From positions 138,235,907 through 138,299,906 of the forward strand of contig NC_071353.1 in assembly GCF_943734655.1 (NCBI RefSeq): 64,000 nucleotides of DNA. The letters are read 5' to 3'. Under the pieces are notes generated by a model. The model made no database searches. It worked only from the letters and a program-made list of their open reading frames with translations, and was not told the origin of the DNA. The DNA comes from Sabethes cyaneus. Its lineage: Eukaryota > Arthropoda > Insecta > Diptera > Culicidae. Shown piece by piece: positions 1 through 14,212 of the stretch (the stretch's first letter is position 1; each line of letters begins with the position of its first letter). A program made the translations under genes and the position numbers.

Positions 1-1000
1 GGGCCCTAATATACGCTTCCCATAAAAAATTCGATCTTACGGTAATGAAATCGAAGTTGTAGATCATCAGGTAGCGTATTTGGGAAGCGATATGCGTACA
101 TGATATATCTTTATATAACTTTTTTCGGTCGATGATATCATATGCAGCTTTGAATTTAACGAACAAATTGTGCGTGGGAACTCTGTATTCCCGACTTCTT
201 TGGTTCTACCGCAGAGTATAAATTTGGTCTGTTGTTTACCGTCCTTGAAAATTTTCCAAACAAACAAGGAGGAGTTAGCCACAAGCCTGCATGATCTTAA
301 ATACCGTAAGACGATATACTGACCGACCAGTCGCCCGCTACGAGTCTTCGCGCTAAGTGCTAAGGTGAAAAAAGAGGTCGTCAGAATCCATCTCCGACGG
401 TTTCCAGTGATACGGTCAAGGAGGAGGGGATTAACATCTGAAACTTATCTGGTTTGAATAGGAACAAGCCGACAAAAGATGATAGAAGAAAATATTTTAA
501 GGCTGCATTGACAACAATGATTGAATGGTTGTTCTCACAGACCAACTTGTCCTCTTTTTGCTCTTCACTCTTCCGATCGATGTTTCGTATCCCCAATTCT
601 TACAATCAACCGATGCTGGCAAGCGGCCAGTTATTTCGGACCAATCTAATAGGTACTGCTCCGATGCCGTTCTTCCCTACTGTTTTATCGTTCTTCAGCT
701 GTTCGACGGCGTCCTTAATTTCGCGTGTCGTGGGCAGGCACCTCTTCCGCGTTTGTCGCACCAACAAAACTACTTTTCTCGGTGCCACGGTTCTCTGTCC
801 GGGCGACATTAACTTGTGCTGGAAGAGGGTAGATGAGGGCAGCAAACACGATGTCTTAGTCCCGTTTCATTGGTTAGCTGGAGTGCGCTGGACCCTTCAA
901 TTCCTCTTTCTGGCCGGCTTGATCGTTAAAATCCCCCGATGACGATCTTGATCCCACTACCTAGCGCATCCACGTGGCCATACACCGTAATGCTCGAAAA
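1..1000 (-). pseudogene. RTE-type non-LTR retrotransposon fragment, decayed
   Basis: Reading the minus strand across several frames gives pieces of an endonuclease-reverse transcriptase. Near 905-960 is a GDFNDQAGQKEEL stretch that fits the endonuclease core. Near 610-720 is an EIKDAVEQLKNDKTVGKNGI block that fits the finger region before RT. Near 480-560 is a CENNHSIIVVNAALK block (normally an NYRxIT-type motif). Near 110-165 is an FVKFKAAYDIIDRKK block that fits RT palm motif A. These occur in the correct order but need frame changes, and the distance from endonuclease to RT is far too short, so internal sequence is lost. It continues off the left edge of the window. The closest relative here is the minus-strand copy at 36.9-38.5 kb. 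The RTE assignment is from motif memory and not a search. Confidence 0.72.
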
Positions 1001-1249
1001 TGAGTAGCAAAGCTAGGAGGTGCGATGCCGAGGTAAGTGAATCTGGAAGGTATGAAATCCTTAAATTTGGTTCTAAATTCACTATAAGGTACACCAATTT
1101 TTTCAAAGTTTGTCTTCAAAGTTCTCTAATAAAACTACAAAATAACTATTTTCAAATCTGCTGGTGTTGTTTATTAGCTCAGTCCCATGACTACCGATAA
1201 AAAATAACAGATAAAAATAGTTGTTTTAAATAAGTAGAAGAAGACACCC

Positions 1250-3300
<2,051 letters not shown>

Positions 3301-3479
3301 CCCAGCGTTATTAGTTAATTTGCACCAGCCTATGTGAAAACAGTCAAGCAACAACGCTCGATGTTTTGTTCGTACTGAAAGCACCATCTCGGAGCGAAAA
3401 AGTAGGATATCGTGAGGCACTTTGTATCCGCCGGATATAGCTGATCCGGCATTTTTAACATACTCTCCCTTCTCAAGAG

Positions 3480-4400
3480 AGCGTCAAAAAGAAGCCTGGT
3501 TCTGGACACCTGACGATGCTACGCGTCTGTAAAGTGCAGCAGAAGCTGAAGAGCTGGCCTCATCGTTCCATGTGTTGGGCTGGGAGGTCGGAGCCAAAAG
3601 TACCTGACTAAAATGAACATTTGTATACGGGAAGCGTCTGTGGAGGCCGGCCGTGACCGAGCAGCAGGCAATTGCCCAGAAGGAGTGGCTAGATATGCTA
3701 ATGAAAAACATCTTTCAGACCAAGCGCGACGTCCCGTCGTGGCAATAATGGATGACGAGACATACTTGACGCTGCACTGGACGGCTATGACTGGCAGAGG
3801 ACCGGGTGCTTTACGTGCTCCATAAATGAGGTACGCGATGACTTCAAATATATCTCGCACGCTAAGTTCCCGGAAAAGACCTTTTTGGGGCTGACGGTTA
3901 GCGAGAAGTGTATGTCGCTTTTCTCTCCTTCAGAGCTTGCGATGAATGGAATAGTACGAAGTGCCTATCGGTAGTTATCTAAGCCGAGAGGTCACTGAAG
4001 CAGACCGGCTGGTTGAAGATAAACGTTATACCGATGACCGCCCACCCTGCCAATATCCCAAAGCTGCGACCGATAAGAATTTTTTAGGTTAACCTCAAAC
4101 GGAGGAACTATTCAAATTATTTCGTGGTAAAGACGGAAAAGCAGCTGATCGCCAAGACTACAGACAGCAGACAGAACAGAAGAACATGCCGATATGGATC
4201 TTTTCAGCGGTCATGGGTAACCCTATTAGCACGGTTGTTACAAAGTTGTTGTGGTAACCGAAATATGACTAATTTCAGTCGTAAACCGGTTGCTTCAACC
4301 AAATGGACCTAAAGTGTGCTACTTGGGAAGGTTCCGGTTAACTGCCGTAAGGCCGCTCGGAAGCATTTCTATATGAGGCTTATTAAATGTAGGATTTAAG
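3480..4400 (+). pseudogene. Tc1/mariner-superfamily transposase, decayed
   Basis: Joined over several frames, the plus strand shows blocks of a mosquito-type mariner transposase. There is a KKPGSG start near 3492 and TEQQAIAQKEWLDML near 3658. The first catalytic-Asp block, MDDETYLTL, is near 3750. DDFKYISHAKFPEKTFLGLT follows near 3838, then CQYPKAATDKNFLG near 4050 (normally N-x-P-x-LRPIExFW), and VPVNCRKAARKHFY near 4333 at the C-terminus. The stretch that should carry the second catalytic Asp is missing around 3975-4040, and there are many stops and frameshifts. It is therefore a dead copy of a cut-and-paste transposase. I could not see clear terminal inverted repeats, so the element ends are unknown. 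Assignment rests on block order and wording. Confidence 0.72.
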
Positions 4401-4608
4401 AAAAGTTTGATTCTCAAAAATAGATATTTTTAGAAAATATCAGAATGTTTTCTCATTGGTATATGCCACCCCTGAAACCAGGTTTCTCTAGGTGTTTCGT
4501 AGATTGAGAGCAAATATAGTTACCGCGCAGTACTAGAACCAACCGGCCAAAACCAAATAAGAGCAACGTGAAACAAAGGAAGTTTATTTGCCCGTAACTC
4601 CCTCGCAG

Positions 4609-4723
4609 GACAACCGACGACGACGGCCGCTTCACCGAGGTCATCCAGTTACACGTAGCCACAATCCCGAAAGAACCGCCAGCGGCGGCGGCGGCAGCAA
4701 ATGCTGCGAAACAAAAGAAATGA
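4609..4723 (+). other. Possible terminal coding exon (weak)
   Basis: After a CTCGCAG that could be a splice acceptor, an open frame of 37 codons reads TTDDDGRFTEVIQLHVATIP, then an Ala run, and ends AAKQKK-stop at 4721-4723. It sits in DNA without recognisable transposon sequence, and the residue mix looks protein-like. There is no supporting upstream exon in view and the opposite strand is also open, so it may be chance. No family is recognised. Confidence 0.2.
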
Positions 4724-7639
4724 AGTTATCACAGTCCTAGCAGGCCACGACGCATCGGGTTGCAAAGGTAGCCATTTAAATTCAAAGCGCAAACACACGC
4801 CAGGGAACTACCTTTTATTTATGATTCCCTTGTCTTCCTGTTTCCCACTCGAATACGCTCGGCTGCCAGCCGGTTACGATAGCGTTTGGTGGGGGGAAAG
4901 AAACGTCGCATCTTGTGTTGAGTAGGATGTTCTGGGTTTTGATAGGAAGAGATCCGACTGGCAGTCAGGGGCCTGCCTGCCAGTCGGCAGCAGAAACACA
5001 ATATCAGCAAACCATAAAGTAAAACAAGGTGCAAAACATGATTCCTCGCTGCACCCACATCGTGAGCGTTTGTGAGGCAGCAACCACAAAACGGTATCAT
5101 CCGTCGTTTTCCGCCGTGGCATCCGACACCAATCGGGACCGCTGATGCTGGTGGGTTCGGGAGAAAATCCGACTGAAGAAGAATAGAAAAATCACAGATG
5201 GTAGGAAATAATTTTTGGATTCATAATTTATAAACACTTCTCGGATTCGGGTGTGATAGAAAGGTGGTAGGATCAGACCCGGACCAACAACGTTTTCTCC
5301 GGTGGAGACAGGAACCGATTGTTCCTGACAACTCATCCTACATTTGGCAAACGATACACCTAGAGCCTGGTGAGAGAGTGTAAGCTGGGGCAAAAGATGG
5401 GGTTTCGAACGGGGAACTTTCGGTAGTGTTTCGGTTCTTCAAGAGGCAATTACAACAGCTTTGTTGGATTCACTGATACATTCCGTAGGGGACGGAGAAA
5501 CGCGTTCCGTTGTTCGATGATTTGAGTGAAAAATAAGGTACCTGATTCTTCCGGGAACAGCTGTTAGGTGGAAGGGAAGAAGAGCAAAAGCAGAAACGTG
5601 CCCGGAATCTCGGATTGCCGGCAATTCCCGACGGTAGTGATAATAGAATAATAAAGAGGTGAGTATCAAAAGGTCACATGTGACGAAGTCGAGCAGCTCC
5701 TTCTCTGCTGGGACTAGGACGATTGAGATGTGGCACGATTTGATTTAAAGTTGACTAGTTTACGAGTGGCAATGGCAGCAGGTGGCACAACAGGATCTTT
5801 TTAAAACTGTCATAAAAAGTTAATGGAATATGATTTGAACAGAAAGTTGTTCTAAATTTGACAGTTCTTAAATTACATATAATATATCCTCTTTCACTAT
5901 TCTGGGAGGCCTTTTCCATGGTAACTACCGATACAGCAGTTGTAAAACAGAATATTTCTCCTGCTGGATAGCATGACATATTGCATTGTTAGGAAAACAG
6001 TTACATTACCTACAAGGTACATCAAAGCAAGGTGCATTTCTATTCTAAAATTAAAAAAAAAGCTGTCGACCACACTGCAACAATGAGATGACTCAAAATC
6101 AGATCACTTCATGTGCAATGCATTGAAGCTGCAAAAGTGAATAGTAAAAATGCATTCCTGTGTTGAAGGGGAGGTCGTGCACGGCTCATTCAAACAGATG
6201 AAGATCCTTGCTCTCAACATTCTCCCGCGAAAAAAACAAACAAACCGAGAAAACATTCGCTGAAAGAAGCGCATTATTTCAACCTGTCACAGGCAGCCAA
6301 AGGTGAAGAAAGAATTTAATCCTTTTTACAGGATTGCCGGGGCTGACTGCTAATGCCAGCCCGATAAATGGGAAAAGTGCATCTGATGCACGGCGGGATA
6401 CTCCGCTACATTAGCGGTGCAATAGAAAGGAAAATGCACTTTCAGGCACGATTATAGGGGTTTTAGCGGCGGAACAAAAACATCGCAGAATGGAAGCAAG
6501 CAGAACTCACTTCAAGACTAGAAATCCGATGCTGGTGGATGTCATACTGCAGTAAAAAAACAGAGAATCTCCGCTAGGTACTTGGGAGGGAAAATTTATT
6601 ACCTTTATCTTTCGGTTTTTTTGGTCACACTCACATACGGTTCGTGACACACGTGACGTCCTCTGGTGTCGTACGTGAGATAGTCACCGACAACGGCGCG
6701 GCGGGTGGACCACATAAACCATTCGAACAACCGGTGCGGTCGGTGTCGCTCTCTAGCCTAGATCCACCCACGTGATTTGACCTGCCGAGTGGGCAGAAGG
6801 GCAAAACCGAACAAGAGCTCGGCTAGAGCTTAAGCTGCGGCCGATGATGAACGAGCAGGTGTCGCCGTAAGGTAGCTGTCGCACGTAATTCTCCGCTTGA
6901 TTGCCGATGCCAAGTTGTGTCTATTTATTTGTGTTTTTTTGGATGACGTCCACCGTGACGGTATTGTCACAATTTGGCATTTTTGTAATTTTTCTGCTTA
7001 CGATACAGAAACTCTTAAAGAAACTGACGTCTTCAATTGAGCAGCTTTTGTTCAACTTTAATTATTGGTATATCATTAACAATTACCATTTTCTAGAATA
7101 TGAAGTGCTACTCAGAAAAACAAAATTTCAAAAATTCGTGTCTTAAAATCGTTTAGACGAATTTTAATTAGGGAACAATTAATTCAAAGCTTTACTTTCT
7201 CATAGAATTTACACCACATCCGTCAATCAATTTCTTTTGCAGGTCCAATATCCGTTTGTGATGTTAAAAGAGCACTCAGTATAAGCAATACTGAATAAAA
7301 ACGACAAAAATACCTAGGAAAATATTTTGGTATGTTCAGTGCCTCGTGGATTTGGAGAGATCTCTGATATTTCACACAAAATTGTATGTTTTCTTTCTTT
7401 TAGGATGATAACGCGACCTATAAGGTAAGCTAAACTCAACAAAACGTCTCTCAACTTTAGCCGAAATGTCGCAAGAAAGATTACCTATAGTATTCTATCT
7501 AGGAAAGTGGTGCGAGAGACATAAAAACCTACAATGAAAATCAAAAGGAATTGTCCAACTTGCGCATTTACCACTTTACCACTTTTAACGAAAAGTTATA
7601 CCGATTTCAAATGCACAAGAGATAAAAGAAAGTCATGTG
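4724..7639. other. Unassigned, mostly single-copy-looking DNA
   Basis: No convincing gene. The part from about 4700 to 6900 is less AT-rich than its surroundings and lacks obvious transposon signatures. Around 6640-6790 it is GC-rich with CACGTG and TGACGTC-type motifs, which would suit a regulatory region or an untranslated exon, but nothing proves that. From 6900 to 7639 it is AT-rich with nothing recognised. Confidence 0.4.
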
Positions 7640-7711
7640 TTCCCATACCGGGAATCGAACCCGGGCCTTCCGGGTGAGAGCCGGATATCCTAACCACTAG
7701 ACAATATGGGA
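7640..7711 (-). tRNA. tRNA-Glu (anticodon CTC)
   Basis: A 72-nt cloverleaf on the minus strand. The acceptor arms TCCCATA/TATGGGA pair fully and are followed by a discriminator A. The D-loop carries AGTGGTTA, the anticodon loop is CTCTCAC with anticodon CTC, and the T-arm has the B box GGTTCGATTCC. A TTTT run lies about 14 nt downstream on the tRNA strand. The 19 nt after the gene match those after the copy at 20780 with one difference, so these two are local duplicates. Confidence 0.97.
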
Positions 7712-8204
7712 CTATTGCGCAATTGATTGTGTATACCGAGGATGCCGTTTCTTTTGTTTACTTCAAAATAAGGCCATTCCGGTGTTGACCAACTGAAGGG
7801 GGGGTCGGGGGGTGGCGAGAAACAAAACAAAGAGATTCGATTGCTAGATCCGGTAGGGTATTACCCTAAACACGTTATCGATTGGACGTATTCGTTTCTG
7901 TGTTGTGAAAATTTATGAAAAATTGGAAAAATTGTACTTTTACTAGGAATAGGTATTGTTTAAAAGAACGTGGAATAATTTATTAAGAAACCTGAGAGCC
8001 AACGGATGAGATCGTTCCGGGCTCGCTGCTACGCGTCCGGTCGGCAAGCAAGCTGTAATAAAAATTCCCTAATTTACTGCAAGTATCGGTTTCGATATAC
8101 CTGCAGTCCAGGCAGCCAGATAAAGGATTGCTATTAGTTTTAGAGTTGAACGAACTGGTACTACTGAAGTCGAAACCATTGGCCCAATCCCAAATGAAGA
8201 AAAG

Positions 8205-8770
8205 TGAGGATTCTTGATGTTGAACTATTGAAAATAATGAACCTATGTTTTACCAGAATTCTTGCTTCGTGATTGGCTGGAAGATTCTTTACGATGATCT
8301 AAACCTATACCAATTTGATATCTGTGCTTGGGAAGTAAGCCAAAACAAGTGACAAAGTTTCCTCATTTCAACAAGATTTCTTAACACCGCGATCAAACGA
8401 AACCTAGACCATTTTGATGTCCTTACTTGGGAAATACGCCAGAAAGAGTGACAACGCCCCTCGTGCTAACAAATTTCCTACGAACGCGATTAAAGCTAGT
8501 CCAATTTGATGTCTGTGTTAGGGAAGTGTGCCAGAAAAAATGACACAAATTCGTTGTACCAACAGATCGCAAATTCTATACTGCGAGACGGTTAAACCTA
8601 GGCGAATTTGATATCTGTGTTGGAAAAATGTGCTACAGCTGTAGTGTTCGGTTATAATACGACTCTGTATGAATACGCATGTTTGCCGTTTCATTAGAAG
8701 TGTAGTGAAAAGATGCGTTGTTGATAAAATAGGATTGAATTGATAGAATCCCTTCAACGTGGGGGAACCA
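8205..8770. repeat. Tandem array of about 100-bp monomers, with a dispersed-repeat head
   Basis: A block built around a shared phrase (taaacctag..caatttgat.tctgtg..gggaagt.tgccag, with gaps) recurs with anchor positions near 8314, 8413, 8505 and 8607, so the period is roughly 92-102 bp. Related monomers are found in reverse orientation at 16.7-17.05 kb and again near 27.6-27.73 kb. The leading segment at 8211-8275 matches 46409-46473 almost exactly. No coding content. Function and family are unknown. Confidence 0.75.
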
Positions 8771-10620
8771 TTGGTAATAAAAACAATCCATAAATTCTGC
8801 AAGGTAGCAGGAAAACAATAGCTTGTGTTTTAATTTAGAACATAGAACATAGAAATAACTCTGAAATCTTTTGAGGATTGAGCGTATGCAATGTTACTAC
8901 TTTGATAAATGTTATATACAACGCATGTAGCATGTATATGTTGCATATAGCATGTATACATGAAGAATCGAATGATTACAAGCATGGATACATGCTACTA
9001 TCACTACAAAAAGGCTTACGTAGCCCTGCGTCACCTATATATGCGGTCGTGTCTTGTACACAACCCCTATGATTTTTTTTAATTTTTTGTAGTCTCAGTG
9101 ATTAAGTATTGAATATGTGATTTAAAATATTCGCATTAATTTTCGTTATGGAATAAACAAGCAGCGTAACATACAGGTTAATCATGCAAACTTCACAGAA
9201 CAAAAAATAGCAAAAAAAATCGAGCAAAAAACATATTAGTTTTAGGCATTTTTACTTAAAGTTTGAGCGTGAAAACCAAATCTATTCTTGATTTTCATAT
9301 AAACGCTATTATGTTCCTTTCAAAAACTTACTATAAGAAAGAAAAAATCGAAAGAAAATTTTTTTGGACGATTTTTGGAAATTCCGTTTCGAGTTAGAAG
9401 CGTTAACACTCCGTGCATTCATTTTTCGAGTTCTTTAGGTTGTAGAGCCCACAGACAATTGATTTTATATAAAAAAAAGAGTTAAATCCCACAAATTATT
9501 TCTTTGCCCCACGATTTTCAAGCTAATTCCGGATGGGTGGGAGAGGCGGTGTGGCAAAAACTTTAAAAATAATTTGCAATGGCCTAATTATTAAAATATT
9601 AGGTATTGTACATTTTCAGTTGGTCAACGTTACATAAGTGTTACATAAAATTATATACAACAGATTAGTTTCATATTAAGTTGCAAGAAATAAAAAAAGA
9701 GAAAGAGAGAGCGACAGTGCGAGAGCGAAACAAGAGAGAGAGGTAAGATAGAGAAAGCAAAAGGAGATAGAGTAAGGAGGAGAAAAGGAGAAAGTAAGAG
9801 AGAGAGAGAACAGAAAGAAAAAAGAGCGATAAAGAGAAGAATACAGACTGAAATAGAAAAATAGAAATTTTTCGAGAAGAATCGAAAGAAGTTTTTTTTT
9901 TCAAAAACTGTGAAAAATAGCGGTTTTTTGTGAACTGCAGTCTTACGTTGCAGTCCGAACGAATTGTTAATAACTATAGGAAAGTATCAATAACACAAGA
10001 TCAGTCATAAAGTTCTTGAAAGGGGACAAAAATCCTCAATACGTTCAAAACTATCTGGAAAAGAATTTGAAAGAATCCATGAATGCTCAGAAAAGACCGT
10101 GAAAATCCAAAGAAGGTTTCAAAATAGACATATAGATAGAGATAGAGATAAGAATAGAGATAGAGGTAGAGATTGAGATTGAGATTGAAATTGAGATAGA
10201 GATAGAGATAGAGATAGAGACAGAGACGATAGAGCAAATGAGGTAAACAGGAAAGAGGTCAGACGTGATTTCAAATGAGGAAGAAGGCACAAAATGGGAA
10301 TGGGAAGATTCCTATAACAAGCTATAAGGTCTATAAGGAACATACGGACACAGACAGATAGAAATTCATTTTTATAGATAGTTTACAACAACTAAGAACA
10401 AACACTGTCGTAATTCATGCTCCCTTTTGAAGGTCTCTGGGAACAATGGAAGAATCCTTTAAGTTATCATATGATGTAGAAGTATATTATTTAGCTTAGT
10501 GTGACGTCCAACACCTGATCTAGGAAAAGCAGAAAGTGGTGCAAAATATATACCTACCTACCTAACTTGGATGCGTACGGTAAAAATCAAATGGAAGAAG
10601 ACCACTGCACCCAAAAGATA
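8771..10620. other. AT-rich unassigned DNA with purine and GAGATA tracts
   Basis: No gene seen. 9683-9850 is a purine-rich (GA-rich) strand with an irregular pattern. 10125-10230 is a degenerate (GAGATA)n/(GAGATT)n tract of about 100 bp, with the same unit as the large array at 30.5-31.1 kb. The rest is AT-rich without recognisable features. Confidence 0.6.
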
Positions 10621-10692
10621 TTCCCATACCGGGAATCGAACCCGGGCCTTCCGGGTGAGAGCCGGATATCCTAACCACTAGACAATATGGGA
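10621..10692 (-). tRNA. tRNA-Glu (anticodon CTC)
   Basis: Identical in sequence over all 72 nt to the tRNA-Glu genes at 7640 and 20780, including acceptor stem, CTC anticodon and B box. Its flanks differ from the other two. A TTTT run follows within 10 nt on the minus strand and would serve as Pol III terminator. Confidence 0.97.
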
Positions 10693-12335
10693 CTGTTAAA
10701 AAATTGGTTAAAAATGCTAGTCATTAATGTTCTATGAAGAATTAGGATGAGTATTATAATATCATTTAATAGTTTCTCTTTACTAATACTTAAAATTACA
10801 CTAGCATTTCGGAAATGTATTTTTGCTATTTATTTTCTAGTTTTCCCTGTAAATGTAATAATCATCCATTTACTTTGTATAATGCAATACATTAGTTCAT
10901 GTTCTGATTGTTCTCAGTTACTGATAATAATGTACATTCTGTACCACGAATAGTAATGAACAGGAAGTATTTTACTATCACTAAAAGCACATCAATGAAT
11001 GGCTGGAACAGGGAAAAAATCAAGCAATAAATCACCTTAATTGCACTATTAACTAGATATTTTCCTACCAAGTGGCTCCCATTCTTTGTCGTTCAGGGAT
11101 AAAAGTCCGTTTTCACTTATTCCCCGTACGCTTCCCGTCCCATCCTCGGCAGCAGACCACGGCAAGTCAAGACGCGGCAGGTGAGGTAAATCCCGTGCAG
11201 CAGTGAACGACTGACTAACTGACATGACGATGGTAGCCTAGCATGAAATAAGTCAACAGACTGAAATTGCTGCTGCTCGGTCAGCGCACGCGGTGGGCGG
11301 GAGACGCTGGCAGTACAAAAGCTAAGAAGTTGAGTAAATGTTTGAGCAAGGTAAATTTATCAAGGAATTGGAGGAATTTCTTTCTCTTGTCAGATCGGAT
11401 CAAGTTGCTTTCGTAGTACATACTGTGTTACACTGTGAAAAAGAAAATCTATCCATTTTGTACGGCTTTGATAAAAACCAAACTGCTTTTTCCAGCTGTG
11501 CCAAACACCCCTGGCTTGGCAAGTGGAAATTTCTCCCACTTGTCAACGTTGCTTCGACCGGCGGCCAACAGCGGAAGCCACTCGGTTGAAAAATGACTCC
11601 ACGTCCGACCGACCGGTGGAAGATTGGGTGTGTGTGTCTCTTTTCCGGATGCTCCCGACCGATCAGGCATCCGAATGACGAACGTCTGTTTTCCACCTTG
11701 CCAGCCAGCTCAGGTTCCTCCACAATCTGCTAGCGGTGATGGCCTTTTTTTCCTGCCACGGCAGCCAACACGAAATCGTCGGTAAATGTAAACATTTATC
11801 ATTTTCTCCAATTTCTTCTGCAATCTTGCTTCTGTGATAGCGGTGGGGGGGGGGGGGGGGGAGTGAGAGACATTCTTCTTCTCCCACACCCCCGGTCTAC
11901 TTCGAAAGCTAAAAGGAATAGTTCTTGTGTGGACTTCATTTATTTTCCGTGCACATTTCGAACCCCATTTCTGCATGATGCTTTCGTCCCCGTCCGTCGG
12001 TCGGTGGGGATGAAACGTTTTATTCGTGTGCTTACTTACTACTACTTTTCGGTGCGCTTATTTGCGGAACGGTATTTTTCCGGCAAATTTAACCGAGACA
12101 GCTAGAGGTCGACCAAATCGGTACCAACACCACCGCCATCGGTGTACTCTGTACTGTACATACATATGTTGCAAAACGATCCTTCGATGGTTTGTGCTAT
12201 CATCGGTGATGCTCCACTGTGTTATGAATGACCATCGGAATCGAACATTTGTTTTTTGGTATGATTCAACGTTTGATTATTTTACTGATATGCGAAGTGA
12301 TTCCCTTGGGCTAAGCTGCTGCGTAATTTCAACAA
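10693..12335. other. Unassigned DNA, partly GC-rich
   Basis: 10700-11050 is AT-rich. 11060-12130 is less AT-rich and has a run of about 13 G at 11845-11859, with no transposon signature and no open frame I would trust. It may be single-copy flanking or intronic DNA. Nothing specific can be named. Confidence 0.4.
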
Positions 12336-12406
12336 GCATCGGTGGTTCAGTGGTAGAATGCTCGCCTGCCACGCGGGCGGCCCGGGTTCGATTCCCGGCC
12401 GATGCA
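12336..12406 (+). tRNA. tRNA-Gly (anticodon GCC)
   Basis: A 71-nt cloverleaf. Acceptor GCATCGG pairs with CCGATGC. The A-box region is TGGTTCAGTGGTAGAATG, the anticodon loop CTGCCAC has GCC at 12368-12370, and the T-arm has GGTTCGATTCC. A T6 terminator begins at 12420. Identical to the gene at 20018. The roughly 45 bp before each gene are also related (shared gctaag and aacaa blocks), so the pair arose by duplication that carried 5' flank with it. Confidence 0.97.
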
Positions 12407-12518
12407 ATAACAAAGTTGCTTTTTTATATTTTGCTTTCCAAAGTCTTTTCAACATCTTACTGAATAGATAATTTTATCTATCAAGATATATCTTTTCTTC
12501 ATTCCTTAAACTGATTAT

Positions 12519-12627
12519 CCCAAGTAACAATTTGGGTTTTATTACACTCTTATGATGGTATTTGAGACCAAAATTGGTCATGAAAACCGCCATAAGAGTA
12601 CAATAAAACTCTATATGTTACTCTTGT
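12519..12627. mobile_element. Small palindromic element with CCCAAGTAAC end (decayed)
   Basis: The left end TCCCAAGTAACAA pairs imperfectly with ATGTTACTCTTG at the right. Inside, TTTTATTACACTCTTATG pairs with CATAAGAGTACAATAAAA. It is a relative of the intact 73-bp copy at 27513, with a diverged right end. A non-autonomous DNA element (MITE) is the best reading. Confidence 0.6.
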
Positions 12628-12629
12628 TG

Positions 12630-13264
12630 ACTTTTTCGGTGAGAAATAACAACTAAAATGTTTTCAGCATGTTTTCGGATACAAACCCCAACAATAACAA
12701 CAATAAAATTCGCATTGGTGCTTGAGATTTGTACTATTTAGCTGACGTAGCAAAACGAAAGCGAAGATAAGTATTATTAACTCGGCCATCTTTAAGACTG
12801 TTGGACCTCTTTAAGCTTTTGATTTTTTTTACATTTTGAGCGTTTTGTGCTCTTCTATGATCTTTTTTATCGATTTCTTTGGCTAGTTTTGAACATTGTT
12901 AGAGACTTTTAGGAAAATTTCTCCTCAATTTTTTTAAATTTTAGTTCTGATGAACTATTATTTTTAATTTTATTTATTTCATTGCAATTATTAGGGCTTT
13001 CTTGAGCTGTTTCTAAACTTCCACGTTTCTTTCAATTTTTTTTAACACATTTCATATTTTTGTTTGAGTTTTTTTCCTACTCTTTCTTTACTACTACTTG
13101 TTATGATTTTATAATTTTTTGGATTTTATAACTTTTTTTACCATGCACTTGGTGGTGGTCTTCATGATATAAAATAAAATGCAATACACATATGACAGAA
13201 AATACATAGGTACAAAATACAATTTCAAATGTATCATCTACGAGAGAGTCGTAGTTGAAAGATA
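12630..13264. other. T-rich unassigned DNA, includes probable 3' UTR of the CR1-like element
   Basis: No gene. The part nearest 13264 is downstream of the stop codon of the minus-strand ORF2 and is probably its 3' UTR. A definite 3' tail of the element was not identified. Confidence 0.4.
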
Positions 13265-13790
13265 TTAGCCGCCAAGTTGAAGTCGAACCAATCGATTGTA
13301 AACTTCGTTGAATCGCATTGCCATGAATCGGACAGGGTCGTACAGTGTATAGTTTGTATTTCGTCCTTCCAGATACAGGAAATTGCTAGTTCTGAGGTGT
13401 TGTTCGGGAGCATACATGTGCAGTTGACTCAGAATGGTGGGGCAGACAATATCTGCTAAATTCATTCGAGCCAGAATCACGGCTTGAGCGTCGGCACGTT
13501 TTCTTTTCAGAGTCTCCAAATTAAGCAAGCGGAAACGTTCATCATACGGCGGTAGGTTTCTAGGATCACGCCATGGAAGATTGCGCAAATCATACCGTAA
13601 AAATTTCTTCTGTACTGTGTTGTTTCTGGTAATCCAAATTTATTGATAAGGACACCAGATCAATGATCGAGAACAGTACTGGTCACGGAACTCTTTATGT
13701 AATAATAATGTCGTTATAGTGTGTCCGGAAAATTAGTCTGCTATCCAGGACGACACCAAGATCACCAATATGATAGGCGTATGGTAACTA

Positions 13791-13928
13791 CAGAGACTGT
13801 AGATTACAGAGGCGCCGAGACACTCAAAAACCGCTAAATTTTGAACGAAAGCGGAGAGTTACCTTTATTTATGATGAAAATTTAGCGGATTTTGAGTGTC
13901 TCGGCGCCTCCGTAATGTATAGTCTCTG
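13791..13928. mobile_element. TA-flanked palindromic MITE inside CR1-like ORF2
   Basis: TIRs begin CAGAGACT and end AGTCTCTG, flanked by TA at 13789-13790 and 13929-13930. The two halves form a near-perfect hairpin (for example CCGAGACACTCAAAA against GATTTTGAGTGTCTCGG). TA duplication suggests Tc1/mariner-type mobilisation. A relative with the same interior and right end is at about 31418-31545. On both sides the surrounding minus-strand sequence reads as one RT segment. Confidence 0.82.
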
Positions 13929-13959
13929 TAGTGGTAACACATGTCCCGCCATATTGTAG

Positions 13960-14212
13960 CAAAACACTATCCAGCTTTTTACGAGCCATAATGGCGAACC
14001 GCATAATCTGTGTTCGTAATATTTGAACAGCATTTTTGACATATCCTAAATACATCGCACGTTTTCTTTCCGCTCGTTCACGGTAAAACTAAAGGAAAGA
14101 AAACGTGCGGAAAGAAAACGTGCGATGTATTTAGGAAATGTCCAAAATGTTGTTCAAATATTACGAACACAGCCCGCCATTATGGCTCGTAAAAAGCTGG
14201 AGAGGATTGTTT
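13960..14212. mobile_element. Palindromic element inside CR1-like ORF2
   Basis: Inverted arms: CCAGCTTTTTACGAGCCATA (from 13971) pairs with its reverse complement ending at about 14200. The arms are roughly 100 bp each, with a short AAAGAAAACGTGC repeat at the centre. The minus-strand coding text is broken exactly here: SKCFTISFTVKT lies on one side and VFCYNMAGHVLP on the other, which are adjacent in related RTs. Exact ends and target duplication are not certain. Confidence 0.72.

Noticed and set aside
6600..6800. Promoter call from CACGTG and TGACGTC motifs
   Set aside because: Short motifs alone do not support a promoter, and no adjacent gene is visible.
7980..8060. Possible end of an LTR retrotransposon
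   Set aside because: AATAAA-like text and a GC-rich phrase were seen, but no matching second LTR, primer-binding site or gag/pol sequence occurs in the window.
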